From: Nissolia schottii
Taxonomy: Eukaryota > Streptophyta > Magnoliopsida > Fabales > Fabaceae
DNA length: 64,000 nucleotides
Direction: 5' to 3'
NCBI GenBank assembly: GCA_003254905.1
Contig: QANU01076928.1
Coordinates: 794,682-858,681, forward strand
Shown piece by piece: positions 1-18,910 of this stretch. The notes below the pieces were generated by a model that was not told the origin of the DNA, searched no databases, and saw nothing but the letters and a program-made list of their open reading frames with translations. The translations under genes and the position numbers were made by a program. Numbering within the stretch: the stretch's first letter is position 1; each line of letters starts with the position of its first letter.

Positions 1-416
1 TTTTTTTTTTTTATAGCATAAGTTAAATCTCGTATCATTACCAAGAAAAAAAGCGTCGTTTATTTATAAATCAAATTTTTGTAAATCAAATCCATCTTTT
101 TTTCCAATTAAATCTTTTTGTTCTAGTAACCGACTTGTGTGTATTGACCGACCTCCTCCCCTATAAATAGCAGCCTCCATCTAACATTTTTACTTTCGGA
201 ATCCCCAACCCAAAATCTGGGTCGTCACTCTGCTAGGGTTTCACTTCTCATGTTTTCCCTCCATTAATCTGAACTCTAAAATCCACTTAAACCAAACACG
301 TACACAACGACAAGAACAGCCACATCAAAAGATTTCAAAATCCTAATTCGAATCTTTAAAAACCCTAAAAGAAACCTAATTCGAATTTTAAAAAACCTAA
401 ATCGAGAGAGGGAAAA
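1..416 (+). promoter_or_regulatory. NRPB2 promoter and 5' leader
   Basis: Upstream region of the RNA polymerase II subunit gene. A clear TATA box (TATAAATA) lies at 162-169, about 250 bases before the start codon at 417, so transcription probably begins near 190-200 and the leader is roughly 220 nt. The leader contains an AAACCCTA-type telo-box near 360-368, an element common in promoters of plant housekeeping and translation/transcription machinery genes. The first 12 bases are a T-run at the window edge. Confidence 0.6.
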
Positions 417-7409
<6,993 letters not shown>

Positions 7410-10400
7410 TATACATGTCTCAATCCACGCTTCCCATCTCTGGGGGAGATTGAACATGCAGGTATCCATAGCTGTACAAAGTTGATTACTATTTTTTCCC
7501 CTTCAATATTGATGAGAGATGGGGAGATTTCTAGTGTTGCGAAAGTCATAAGGTGATGTTTCGTTAGCACCTGTTTTCATCCCTTTGCGGTTCGATGTAG
7601 CAGCCATTTTGCATTTATTTTTGCCTTTCTCTCTATTCCATCCAGGGTGATCATCTCCTAGCAACTAATGTTACTGAGCATTGTATATATAATGGAAGAG
7701 TTGTTTTCCTGAATCACGTGGAGCCCCCATAGCTTGTTTTATTTACTTTAGCAGATATGGGTAGTGGGATGTCTCTGTCAACGCACTTTTAATGACCTCT
7801 ATACATCGGAAAATCAAGCAATACGAAGTTCTTTTTTGTAACATGTAATAGATATTCTCCTCGATGTCTTGTTTCTAGTTTACGATTTACCATGAGTTCT
7901 AGTTATAAGTTATTGAATTCTGTTTTTGTTTGTATAATTAACGCTGAATTGGTTTCATTGTAGTTAGTTGCTACAATTGGGTACTGCGGACTCTTGATTA
8001 TTGTACTCCTGGTAATCCGAGACATTATCACTTGTAAAATATAGTAGTTTATTGTACAATTTAATGGAATGAACTATTTATTTTGACAATGATGAACATA
8101 TACTATAGTCTTGATTTGGCTGCAATGTACTCTATTATCGCAGATTTTGGCTAATGTTATTCCCGACATTGCTGCTCCTGAGAGCAATGAGGTTTGAGGT
8201 TTTATGCAACACGTTCCTCGTAAAAGGAAAGTGCTTTTTGATGGATGCAATTGCTTTTGCACAGAGTAAGCTTCACTTCAGAAAACAATTCAAAAAATGT
8301 CTTGCACGACTGTCGATTTGGACTTAAAGAGTGGGACATTTACGAACTTTAGTAGTGTTTTGGAGATGAATTTTAGCTGTTATTCTTGATTACACAGTTA
8401 TTCTATTTCATTCGATATTAAACACTATATCAAAGTGACCTAATGCTAGTCTTTCTATTAATTAGATAAGATTGATTTTAAACAAAAATTTGAATTTGTT
8501 GTTGCCAAGTAGTTTTTGTATTTGCTGAAACACTTAAAAAGGATGGATAAAAATGAATTTTAACAGTATTTGACTGAGATAAATTATATATTCACTGTAA
8601 ATTTTTTCCCATTAATGTTGAAGTGAAATAGCTCCCCCAATCTAAAAAAGGTTTACTCATGATTATGTTCCACAGCATCACATTTTATATAACTGATTAT
8701 TGGATCAAGAAAGAATTGCAGGATCAAGGTGGACAAATAAAGCCGTTATAAGTTAGGTAGAACATCTTATCCTTCATGACCATACGTCCAGCAGATCCAA
8801 GCTGTGAAAGATGTGGCCATATTTTTCTTCCAAACACATTAAATTTGATATTTGTAAGCTTTTTGGCGCTCTGGCTTTATAACGAGTCACTTTGCCTTGA
8901 ATTGCAAGCAAAGCGATTACTGACGCCCTTTAATTTTAGAACCCCACATGACTCCCAGCAGTCCCATTGTCAACCATGAATAATGACGAATGTGTACTGG
9001 GAGAAATTCTTGCATAGCCTAAATAATATTTTTTTTAGCCTCTACTTTAGAAGGATATGAAAGGTAAAACTAAAAATATCATACATTGTATGATATGTGA
9101 TATATCTAATATTTTTCTTATTTTTACTAAATTGAATTGGGTCATGGCCTTACTACGCATATTAAAAAAAGAAGGAAAAAAAACTAATACACATAGTGAT
9201 CCTTCATAGTTCATAACCCATCTTTGTCACTTCTCTTTTTCTCGAGGTGAGCGTGTTTTCGCTATCGAAGGACCACAAAAGGAAAGAAACTTTCGGTTTC
9301 ATAGGACACTGATATTTTTGACGCTGTATACTAAGCATGTGTGTCTTTTTTGTTTGGTGACAAGGCATATCTGTCATTGGTAAAGAATTTTAAAGTGAGG
9401 CTATTCATTTTAGAAGAAGATAAAGTGAAATATTTTATTATTATATTTTTAAAGTAATAGTGAGACACATTATTATTTTGTAAATTTAATGGTAAAATTT
9501 CATTTTAGAGAATCAAAATTTGTGTGACTTTAGCTTCCCGAATTATAATTGATGGATTACTTTTTCACGTAAAGGATATTTCTTGTTTGTAATTTAGCTT
9601 ACGTATTCTTATTTTATTTGATTCATTCATCCATCCATTTCGATAGTGATTTTTATCTTATAGTTAGTCTGTAGTTATGAGCATCTTAATTAACGCTATT
9701 ATGTTTTTCTTTAAATTATTATTTTATTGGGTAAGTACAAAATTATTCTTGTTGATTAATCATCTAAAAGCTTAAACATAGATCTAAACATGATAAATTT
9801 TTGAAATATTATTTTTTCTTAATCCTCTGCAATTATTTTAATCTTTTCTGTATTTATATTCATTTTAAATGTTACTTATTATTATTATTTACTTTTTATC
9901 TTAATGAAAAATCATTATAGTGCTAGCAATTGGTCAACGTTGCCGCCCAAATTTACCAAACAGAGTTAGTTTTGCGTCAAGACATAATTGTTTTAAATTG
10001 TCGATAAGAAAAATAATGGTTTTAAATTTTTATCCAGGATAGTAATAATTCTTCATATGTAATAAGTATAGTTCCGCAATTGTGTGTGTGTGTGTCTTTG
10101 AGATAGTAACAAGAAGATTAATTGAATAACAAAATATGATTAACCAATAGTATAAAACTCTTTTACATTGTTAATGCATAAAAATACTTTTAGGAAGGTC
10201 ATATGTGCTGATGATGATTGGATACTAGGATCAACAACTAACAAGTAATCATATTTGAGTTATGATGTCGAGTTTATATTTTGTTAGTTTAATTCTATTT
10301 TATTTTATATTTTTTTCTTTAATATTTTCATATCCTTTATTGTAATGTTAGTTATCTAAGAAATTCATCTTCATTAAGTTCGGCTTTGGTCCTTGAACTT

Positions 10401-10449
10401 CTTTGTATTTGTTACTTATTTAATTAATAAATGTAATATTTTACCTTTA

Positions 10450-10507
<58 letters not shown>

Positions 10508-11160
10508 AACTCACAAATTATTTATTATTATATGAGATTCATTTTAAAAAATTAAACTCATTAAAATCTTATTTAATAATAGATAAGATATAAATCAGAT
10601 AAATATTTGACACCAAATATATTGGTATGACACAGTAAAGGAAAAAAATGTAAATCCACCTAAAAAAAATGGAAAAAATGTGAACAACTACTCTTTAACG
10701 AGGAAAACTGGGTGGGCCCGGGCCTCTCAGCAACTTCTCACTTTTTAATAAAAAATGTTCAAGGTATACCTAATTTTATACACTCATACATACACTATTA
10801 ATAATGTACAAATTTTATTCTCACGAATGCACAAATATTACAAACTTGTAAATGATATTCTCAACTATATTTAATTAAGTATACAAATATTACATAAGTT
10901 AAAACATAAACTTTATATATATAAATACGAGGTATATGTATGATGTATAATTTTTAATGTACGTGTAGCATAACTCCTTTTTAATATACCTCAGGAAAAT
11001 TATCAAAAAAAGAAATGTACTTCAAATAAAAGGAATAGAAGAAGAAGAAGAAGAAATAATTATAATGTGTGTATAACAATACGTAGACGAGCGCACACAC
11101 CTTCACCAGTGTTGCCATTGTGGCCTGCTTTATATTCAATAGTTTCATTCGTCTTCCTCC
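7410..11160. other. Intergenic region, 3' side of NRPB2
   Basis: The 3' UTR of NRPB2 should occupy the first few hundred bases. Beyond that I see only AT-rich sequence without a supportable gene; the short open frames lack family resemblance, codon bias and splice context. It holds a short TG microsatellite near 10082-10096 and a compound CA/TA microsatellite at about 10450-10503. Confidence 0.6.
10450..10503. repeat. Compound (CA)n(TA)n microsatellite
   Basis: About ten CA units run directly into about sixteen TA units. A simple sequence repeat in intergenic DNA with no gene across it. Confidence 0.95.
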
Positions 11161-11725
11161 CTCCCACAACCAAAGCTGTCCCCTTTTTTCATCTGGGTAT
11201 GTCTATTCCTTCTTGTTTTTCTCTTTAATCCTATGATTATCATCTTCATCATAATGATCAAGTTTTTATTTTTAATTATTAATTTTTTTTGGCTTTCCTA
11301 GCTATACCTTATTTGATTTGTATTGCGTAGATCTTGTGTTTTTATTTGCTTGCTTTTATGAGCTTTGATCTTTTATTGATTTTGCAAGTGGACAACAATT
11401 GCTGGTAATGCCAGAATATACTAATATGCCCCTCAAATTCAATGCTGCCATTTCTCCTCTCCTTTTCATTTTGAGTCCTTGATTCATCTGAAATTCAATT
11501 TGTTTGATCCATGTAGCGACCCCATGTTGTGGGATAAGGCTTAGTTGTTTTTGTTTATTGAGATTTATGGACTTATGGATCTAGAAGATTATGGCACTGT
11601 TAGGGACATATCTTCTTATTGAGTAGTGGTTTGGCAATTTTTTTGATTTTGTTTCCAAAATTGCAGAAAACAAGCATGTGGGGTGTTTGGTTTTGAGGCA
11701 AATTATGACATAAAGCAATTAATTC

Positions 11726-11911
11726 GGGTCTGTTTGGTTTGTTTCTGTTTCCTCTTTTCATTCTCAGGTTTTAGATTGTTTTCTGCTTTTCAGGATTTTG
11801 TGATCGAAATCATGAAAATTGGAAATTGTTTTCACGGTTTCCTTCACAAAATCTTGAAAAAATAAGAAAGAAGCTGAAAACAAGAAACTGGAACGCAAAC
11901 CAAACAGACCC
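11726..11911. mobile_element. MITE with 16-bp perfect terminal inverted repeats
   Basis: The left end GGGTCTGTTTGGTTTG (11726-11741) is the exact reverse complement of the right end (11896-11911), and the arms stay partly complementary inward, so the 186-bp unit can fold on itself. It has no coding capacity; the two short open frames here come from the foldback arms. I could not find a convincing target-site duplication, so the superfamily is undecided. Confidence 0.8.
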
Positions 11912-12214
11912 TTAGCTACCATGTCCCTCCTAGATTTCGAATTGGCGTGCATTCCCATGTTGTTGTTGTGTTTTTCACCGCATGTCTCAATATCCTAAAA
12001 GGATAAACTTCTCTGCTGGCGTCTGTAATGTCATGTTTCTGTAATTTTTGTCATTAGTTCATGTTTGTCATATTCTGCTGCTGGTGGATTTGCATTTTAC
12101 AATCACATGGCCATGCCATCTATACGACACACGTGGATTCCAGAGTTTCTTAGCTGGATGGAGGGGGTTCAAGTGAATCCCCAGAATATATATAAATAGA
12201 TTGAGTGATAATAG

Positions 12215-12811
12215 TGTTACGGGCTAAAAATCGGGGGTCCGAGGAGCTCTAACTCTCTAAAGAAGGAGAAAAGCTCACATCCCCTAAAAAGCTCAAAGAG
12301 CCCTAGCCTACTAAGGAGTAGAAAAGACTCTCCCCACCTGGTCACATCGGTCCAAAGGAGAGAGCTTCACGACGCCTAGAGGAGGAGAAGGTCGCAAGCC
12401 CCAAACTCCGGGTCCAGTCCGGCCCAACAAAACTAAAGGAGATAGCCGTGACTTCTCCTCCTCCTCCTCCAATCCACAACTAACTCCTAAATAAGCGAGA
12501 AAAGATAAGTTGGGGAGCGGTTAGGCGAACTCCCCTCACTTTATCTCTATCTTAGCATTCTAACTCATCTATAAAAGCATATGACCTCAGGTCACCAAGT
12601 ATCACTCATTCCCTTCCTAGAGAATTCACCTAATACTTATGCTTACTTGAGCATCGAAGTGCCTTTGCAGGTACACCCCGCCGCCGCACTCTCTCCAAGA
12701 GGAACCCGCTGGGAGCTTCCGTCCAAGTATTTGAGCTTCCGTCAAGACGCCTTCCTCACCTTCTACTTGTGTTCAGGTAACTCCATTCCCTATACGAATT
12801 ACTCGCAAACA
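12215..12811 (+). mobile_element. LTR-like retrotransposon fragment or solo LTR
   Basis: Begins TGTTACGG like the better-defined solo LTR at 38429. It is more GC-rich than its flanks, has a TATA-like CTATAAAAGC near 12570, and then the stretch ACTTGAGCATCG..GTGCCTTTGCAGGTAC that recurs near the 3' end of the 38.4-kb LTR (about 38774-38803). No second LTR, gag or pol is present, and no clean target duplication could be seen, so the right boundary is approximate. Confidence 0.55.
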
Positions 12812-13232
12812 TAAAGTAGGTGCAGGTTTCCATTTTTTATGGTTTCTTATCTTCCATGAGTATGTATGCAATTAGCTGCATAAAAGGGATAGATCTTATC
12901 TTCTGTTACCTTGAAAGATTTGAGAATATTTCTTACACTCTTGGTAGTAATGATGCATGATATATCTGTTTTAATCTCAGAATTATGCATTTGAGTGAGT
13001 TTGTGCATATATAATTGCTGTTCTTTTAATTTTTGTGGTTGTGCTTCACATGTTTTTAGGGGATGAGCATTGGAATATTGCTAGTGAACAAGAGTTTATG
13101 TGGTATTGATCATAACTCAATGCCCCGATATTTTTTGTTTGGTTGTGTTTTAATCTGGCTTCTTCTCTTGTATATCCAGGGCTAAAGAAGCATTGGTGAC
13201 CAAACTTGTGATAAAAGGTTACCCTTGATTTC

Positions 13233-13955
13233 ATGGCACTTGATCACTACTGTTCCCAGGAATGGAAAACCATCCCGAATGCTGCAGCTGATACCGAGAA
13301 TCCCAATGGCTGCTTCGATTGCAACATCTGCCTAGACTTCGCCCACGAGCCAGTGGTCACCCTTTGCGGCCACCTTTACTGCTGGCCCTGCATCTACAAG
13401 TGGCTCCATGTCCAAAGTGACTCTCTTGCACCTGATGAGCACCCTCAGTGTCCTGTTTGCAAGGCTGATATATCACACACCACAATGGTCCCACTCTATG
13501 GCCGCGGCCAGTCCCCAACCATGGCCGAAGGAAAGGCACCATATTGCCATGATGCCTTCGTTCCACCGAGGCCAACGGCCTCAGGTGCTCAAGCTCTACT
13601 GGCAGCATCATCTCAAAGTGGCCAACAACTTCCATATCGTAATCCTTACCAAGGTCAATATTTAAGCCCTCCTCTGTACCAAGAAGAGGGCGCCGCCGCC
13701 TCGCAAATGCTCGATCTTGGTGCCACCATGGGCCCAGGATCCCACCCGCACCCTGTGGTTGGGATGTTTGGGGAGATGGTGTATGCCAGGGTGTTTGGCA
13801 ACTCGGAAAACTTGTATGCCTACCCAAATTCTTATCAGCCGATGGGAAGTAATAGCCCTAGGCTGAGAAGGCAAGAGATGCAGGCAGATAAATCATTGAA
13901 CAGAATCTCAATTTTTTTATTCTGCTGCTTTCTTTTGTGTCTTATTGTCTTCTGA
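13233..13955 (+). CDS. RMA-type RING-finger E3 ubiquitin ligase, C-terminal membrane anchor
   Basis: A 240-aa protein in one coding exon. Cys30-x2-Cys33, Cys45, His47, Cys50-x2-Cys53 and Cys73-x2-Cys76 form a C3HC4 RING near the N-terminus, with the CGHLYCWPCIYKWL core typical of RMA (RING membrane-anchor) proteins. A low-complexity Pro/Gln/Ser-rich middle follows. The last 18 residues (about 223-240) are hydrophobic and would form a tail anchor, as in Arabidopsis RMA1-3, which sit in the ER membrane and ubiquitinate proteins such as aquaporins. Full length for the family. The start was chosen as the first ATG after a good splice acceptor at 13179. The leader is probably split by a 2-kb intron carrying transposon sequence. 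Which RMA paralogue this is cannot be decided here. Confidence 0.92.
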   Translation: MALDHYCSQEWKTIPNAAADTENPNGCFDCNICLDFAHEPVVTLCGHLYCWPCIYKWLHVQSDSLAPDEHPQCPVCKADISHTTMVPLYGRGQSPTMAEGKAPYCHDAFVPPRPTASGAQALLAASSQSGQQLPYRNPYQGQYLSPPLYQEEGAAASQMLDLGATMGPGSHPHPVVGMFGEMVYARVFGNSENLYAYPNSYQPMGSNSPRLRRQEMQADKSLNRISIFLFCCFLLCLIVF

Positions 13956-14521
13956 TGAAGCAGTTTGGGATTGTTCTTATAGAGCTTTTCCCTTTGTTGT
14001 ATAATTTGTAAAGAAGCATGGATGCAAGATATGTGAACTTGGTAAATTGAGTGAGTTATCATAGGCATATGTTCCTCTACATTTAGTACAGAATATTGGA
14101 GTTCCATTTTGCACAAACTCACTCTTTCTTAGTATGTTCTACCTTATAGAATGCAAGCTTTTTTTTAGTTTAAGAATGTCGTACCTTGTGGAGTTTTGGA
14201 ACCAAAAGAAATTCCTTAAAATAAATAATGGGATCATCCAATGAATAAAATAAATGCTGCAGTGTGTATTATTGTACTGGGATGGACAAGTCTTCTTTTT
14301 GTTGTTATGTGCTGCTCAATGGATAAAGATAGATCTTCAAACAATGTGCTGTGCTGGCCATGGCTCTGCATGCTGAATTCTTTCAGTTTTTGTACTGAGA
14401 AACTCCTAATAGAGGCAGGATAAATTAATGCCAACCTGTGAGTTGTCACTGGAGGAAAGCTAAAAGAATTTCTTATGCGATTATTTTATTTTATGCAAAA
14501 CGCCTAAAACACCGAAGGAAA
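13956..14521. other. 3' flank of RING gene, no gene seen
   Basis: Probable 3' UTR followed by short intergenic DNA. The small open frames on both strands have no recognisable features. Confidence 0.5.
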
Positions 14522-15031
14522 CTACATTCCCATGATGTTGGGAAAGAAGTACCAATCGGCCAACGAGGCTAAAGGAATAAATTGTAGAACGACATCAAAA
14601 TAATGAAATTCTAAAGATAAAGCATGATTATATTTAGCTAAACTATCTGCACATGCGTTCGTTTTCCTAAAAATATGACGAGTTTGCACAATCAAATCCA
14701 CAACAAGAATGACATTCGCAGCTTTCACTAGAGGATAACAAGGATTAGCTTTTACTAAAGAAGAGCATAGATAAAATTAGCTACACACTTTGAATCTAGT
14801 TGAAGAATCATTGCTGAAAATCTAAATGGGTTGCCCAAAAAATGCTTGCAAAGACACTCCAGAAATAACCAAACAAGATCCACGGTTATAGCTAAAAGAA
14901 GAGATACACATCTCATGATGATCCCTAATGACTACGCCACAAGATAATAAACTGTCATGATCAATCACCGAGCTATCAACATTCAATTTAACCCACCCCA
15001 AACGAGGGCCCCCAAGCAATATGTCGTACAA
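14522..15031 (-). pseudogene. Decayed plant RNase H-like (non-LTR retroelement type) relic
   Basis: Reading on the minus strand, two fragments resemble the RNase H-like domain that follows reverse transcriptase in plant non-LTR elements and occurs in many degenerate plant ORFs: first GWVKLNVDSS..GVVIRDHHEM (15031-14822), then VQTRHIFRKTNACADSLAKY (14728-14522). Stops and a frame change separate them, and the usual acidic catalytic residues are mostly lost. No reverse transcriptase remains nearby. A dead fragment rather than a gene. Confidence 0.6.
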
Positions 15032-18000
15032 AGTAATAAGAAATCGTATTATGAGCTATAGCCACCTAAGAAAGAGAATGAAATTATGCTTTAGCCAACG
15101 CTAGTGATTTACCAAAAAGATTCATCCTTGAATATGGAGCATAGAATTGCATATATTTGTTGATCACCCATAAAATAGTATTTTAATTTTTAAATGTTAG
15201 ACTAAAATGTTATTTTATGTAACTATTCTTACGACTTTTGTCAAAGATTCTGATAAAAATATTCGAAAGTAATATTTTTCTTTTATACTAATATTCTGAT
15301 AAAGTTAGTCGAAAGTAAGATTTGGGGATTTTTTTTTAATATTTTTTAACGTGTGACGCCCCGTCAGCGACGTCAAGTGCCACGTTAGCACCGGTACCCT
15401 TCCACCGTCAAGAGGGATCAAAATCAAATTTTGATGTTTTACAGGGACTAAAACTGCCACTGAGAGACTAAAACGGAATTTTCCCAAATTACAGGGACTA
15501 AAAACTTAATTAACCCTTTATTTTTAGTTTTTTACTTTTAGAATTTTTTGCTTTTACGATTTTACGAAGAAAATAGTGAAAATAAAAAATAAAAATGAGA
15601 AATTGGATTTTGAATTTTATATTTTATATTTTTTTACTATTTCATTTACAAAAATTTAAAGACAATAAATTTTGAAAATAAAAATTGGAAAGAAAAACTG
15701 AAATCAAATGCACCCTAATTTCTTAACAATGTCTTAAATGTACTTATTAGCAAAACCTTTTTTTTGGTTAAATATATTCTATTTGTTTCATAATAATTTT
15801 TATTATTTTATTTTTAAATTTATAATTGACTCAATGCATCTAAACAAATCTAAATTGTATCTAGATAAATTGGAGTAAAAAATAATCTAAAAGTTAAAAA
15901 TAAACTAATAGAATGAAATCGAGAAAAAATGTGTTTGTTTTGTCTGGTGGAACATGATCACTTTTTCGAGATCACTCGTGATTCTACTAATTTAAAATTC
16001 AACTCTATTAAAAATCATATGAATATGACAGCTAATAAAATATCAAGCCTAAGCTACGTGTCTCAGTATTCATGCTGATTTTATCCTTAGCATTGCTACG
16101 ATAATAGTGAATGGTCCTCCTGTTAATAATTTTGCAGAGGGTGAATGGTCCATGTTTCCTTCAAACAAGGCACGTGTATTGATTTAGTAATGGATGGGCA
16201 AATTATTCCTTACACCTACTCAAAACTTTTTAATTGTTAGGAACGAAATGAGAATGTGATGGAAATGAATTCTCTCATATGTATTTTTAATGTAATAAGA
16301 TTATGTAATTTTTTATCATCAATTTAAAAGATAAAATTTATATATAATATAAGCAATAAAAAATTAATAAAAAAATATGCATAAAATGTTTCATTTTCCA
16401 TATATATATATATATATATAGCATGCGCCCAGCTTATTCTCATCATTTGTCGGAAGCGGTTAAAACAAGAAATTAAGAACTTGGCATGTACCTACTCACT
16501 CTCATGAGAACATTCAACCTACAAGCAGGCAATAACATGCATAAGGTAGAACTTATCATCCACAGTCAAGCATATACCGCATTTTTTTTTGTTGTAACTC
16601 AACATAGAATGATGAGATGCGTATGCGAGTTGACCCGATTCATTTAGTTAGTTCCGCGATGAACTAAAAGTAAACGAATTAGGTCAGGTTGGTTTGCAAA
16701 TAAATGAACATGACTATATCAGCTTGCGTCCGCACCGCATAACTCATGAGGTTGGCGAGCCAGCCCACATTTTTTTTTTCTTTTCAAAATTTAAATTTTC
16801 ATCCTCTCTTAAAAAAAATTAGTCTGTTACAAAAAAAATTGCAAAAGAAAAAAAATGTAAAACCAATATAAAATTACATGTAGATCATTATTCCTTGAAT
16901 TTACAATGATAAAAAGTTAAGAAAATTTTGTATGGAATTTGAGTTTTTGAGTTTGTAATTTGTAATTATTCCTTATTAGTTGCGTTGGGTATTATAAGAA
17001 AAATAAATTAAATAATGGGTGAATAAAAAAATAGATAATACTAATTGTAAATAAATAAATATATGGTGAGATAGTCTGCGGGTTGAGCCCACTAAACCCG
17101 CAGGTTGCGTGGAGGCAGATTAAAAAGTTCACAGTTAAACGGATCAACAAATTAACTAATCTAAATTCGTGCAGATTGAGCAGTCTGTGGACTGATCTGT
17201 GGACCATAGCCCATATACTCACCTCTAATAGTATAACTTTTTGTGTTTTTTTTTTGTTGGTACACAAATACATACGAAAATAAGGCCCAAGCCCAAATAA
17301 CAAAGGTAAAGATAGAAGGCATATGAACACCTCGGCCTAGACCAAAAAAAAAAAAAAGAAACACGAAGTACATTGACCAAAAAAAAGGCATATAAAGTCC
17401 CATAAAGGGTATATTTAATGAAAATTTAATAAGGCTTTCAACGTTTTATTTTGATACGAAAAAGGCTCATCATAGTTTTTACTATTTATATCAATTCCTA
17501 CACTTGCAATCTTTTTGTAAAATAGTTCTTACTATCATAATTTATCATTTGCCACGTAATAGTTAATTATGCAACTGAAGTAACTAGATCATACGCCACT
17601 AACATAGTATATGATCCACTAACATAGTTATAATTTCCGTTGACCTTACTTAGTTGGTTATTATGTGACAAACGACAAACTGTGATATGTGGATGACAAC
17701 TATTAGCTTATTATGTGTGAACTTTAGCACTTTCTTTTTCTCTTTTACCATCATTGCCTGCTGTTATCACAATTTTGTAACTGTTGCGGTTTATTCTAGT
17801 TTCTTTCAACAAAGACAAGATAGGGCACAAAGCAATGAACTTGAGGGATTCATACATTTGATAATGATTTTTGTTTTGAATTGATCCTTTTGATTTATTA
17901 TAGACACGAGGGGATAGTTAGACACTAATCAAATCCGGATAATAACAACCAAGAAACAAATGAAAACTGATAATCACATCAAGAACACAATATTTTAGAA

Positions 18001-18451
18001 CCACATGATAAGTATTCTTATGAATGAAAAGACTAAAGTCTGCAATTTCAAGCTATGATTTGAGACAATCTTATTTGTACTGTTTATGAGATATGTTTAA
18101 AGAGATACAGTAAAATGTCCCTAAACATTAATTAGAAAATCTTAATAAAATATTCAATAAAGTGGTAAATAATACTACTTCAATTCAAAAGACATTCTTC
18201 ATGGACTATTTTAATATACATATCTTGCAAGTAGCAGCTTTTAAAAACATTTTCACTGCCGAAAACTTGCAAGGGGAGTAAATAATCGTGAACAAACTTC
18301 AAATACTCAACTAAGACCAAACTACTGGCTCATAATACCAAGTTGGTTCAAGTGGAAAGAGAAAAAACTCTCGAACAAACTTTAAGTTTATACTTTCTAC
18401 TTAATCTATTTTTAATTAACGCGAGACTTTATACATATACTTAAAATTGCA
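15032..18451. other. AT-rich intergenic region with dispersed repeat debris
   Basis: No gene is supportable. Around 15340-15510 lies a stretch with repeated GGGACTAAAA units of a kind dispersed in many plant genomes. A TA microsatellite occupies about 16400-16420. A segment near 16620-17210 contains GC-richer words (for example GGTTGAGCCCACTAAACCCGC) resembling repetitive DNA. Short open frames at 17.0-17.4 kb are poly-A/poly-T artefacts. Confidence 0.5.
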
Positions 18452-18847
18452 TCACTCAACTGAACTGACTCGCTCTTCCCTCGAAGAAGAAGAATGTAAG
18501 AACTCAATGCAATCTTGAACCGCTTTAGCACGGTATGAATCATTGGAGTCTGATAACAGCACACGTGGCCTGACATGATTGGACGATGAAGAAATCTTCC
18601 TTGATGATGAAGATCTCCTCCTCATGGAAACAACTCTAATAGCACTTGCAACTTTGGCTCCAATCCTTAGTATGAACCTTGGAGGTGACAATCTTGTGGG
18701 GTCCTTGGGAAACCTCAGAGCCCAAGTTCCAATGATGACCCTCTTCCTATTTCCAATTAATCTTCCACCTCCTCCATGGTTGAGGAATATGGCTTGTTTC
18801 TCATTCACATCAAGAGTAGAGAGCATTCTCACGCTTCTCCTCAACAT
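18452..18847 (-). CDS. Small basic plant protein, josephin-like annotation family
   Basis: A 131-aa, arginine- and serine-rich protein in one exon. It resembles a family of short plant proteins often labelled josephin-like: a DVNEK..IFLNHGGG segment near the N-terminus, a middle PPRFILRIGAKVASAIR segment, then an MRRRSSSSRK basic-serine tract and a conserved AVQDCIEFLHSSSS near the end. I know of no established biochemical function for the group, and no deubiquitinase catalytic triad is visible despite the name. The start at 18847 (MLRRSV) fits the family better than an upstream in-frame ATG at 18910, which would add 21 residues. Family placement is from memory of the sequence pattern. Confidence 0.6.
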   Translation of the reverse strand: MLRRSVRMLSTLDVNEKQAIFLNHGGGGRLIGNRKRVIIGTWALRFPKDPTRLSPPRFILRIGAKVASAIRVVSMRRRSSSSRKISSSSNHVRPRVLLSDSNDSYRAKAVQDCIEFLHSSSSREERVSSVE

Positions 18848-18910
18848 TTTGAGCAACAAAATATGATGCTTAAAATTCCAATTGAAGACAAAGCCAATTG
18901 GATGGTTCAA

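Larger units (their letters stand above)
11197..13179 (+). other. Probable 5' UTR (leader) intron of the RING gene
   Basis: A pyrimidine-rich stretch ends at a donor CTGG|GTATGT (11196/11197), and a good acceptor TATATCCAG ends at 13179, 53 nt before the RMA-type start codon. Leader introns are, as I recall, common in this gene family, so 11.17-11.20 kb may be a noncoding first exon. The interval holds a 186-bp foldback MITE (11726-11911) and an LTR-like insertion (from 12215). No coding exon was found inside it. This is inference from splice-site appearance only. Confidence 0.4.

Noticed and set aside
11683..11958. 60- and 64-aa frames near 11.8 kb on both strands
   Set aside because: Mirror-image products of the MITE inverted repeats.
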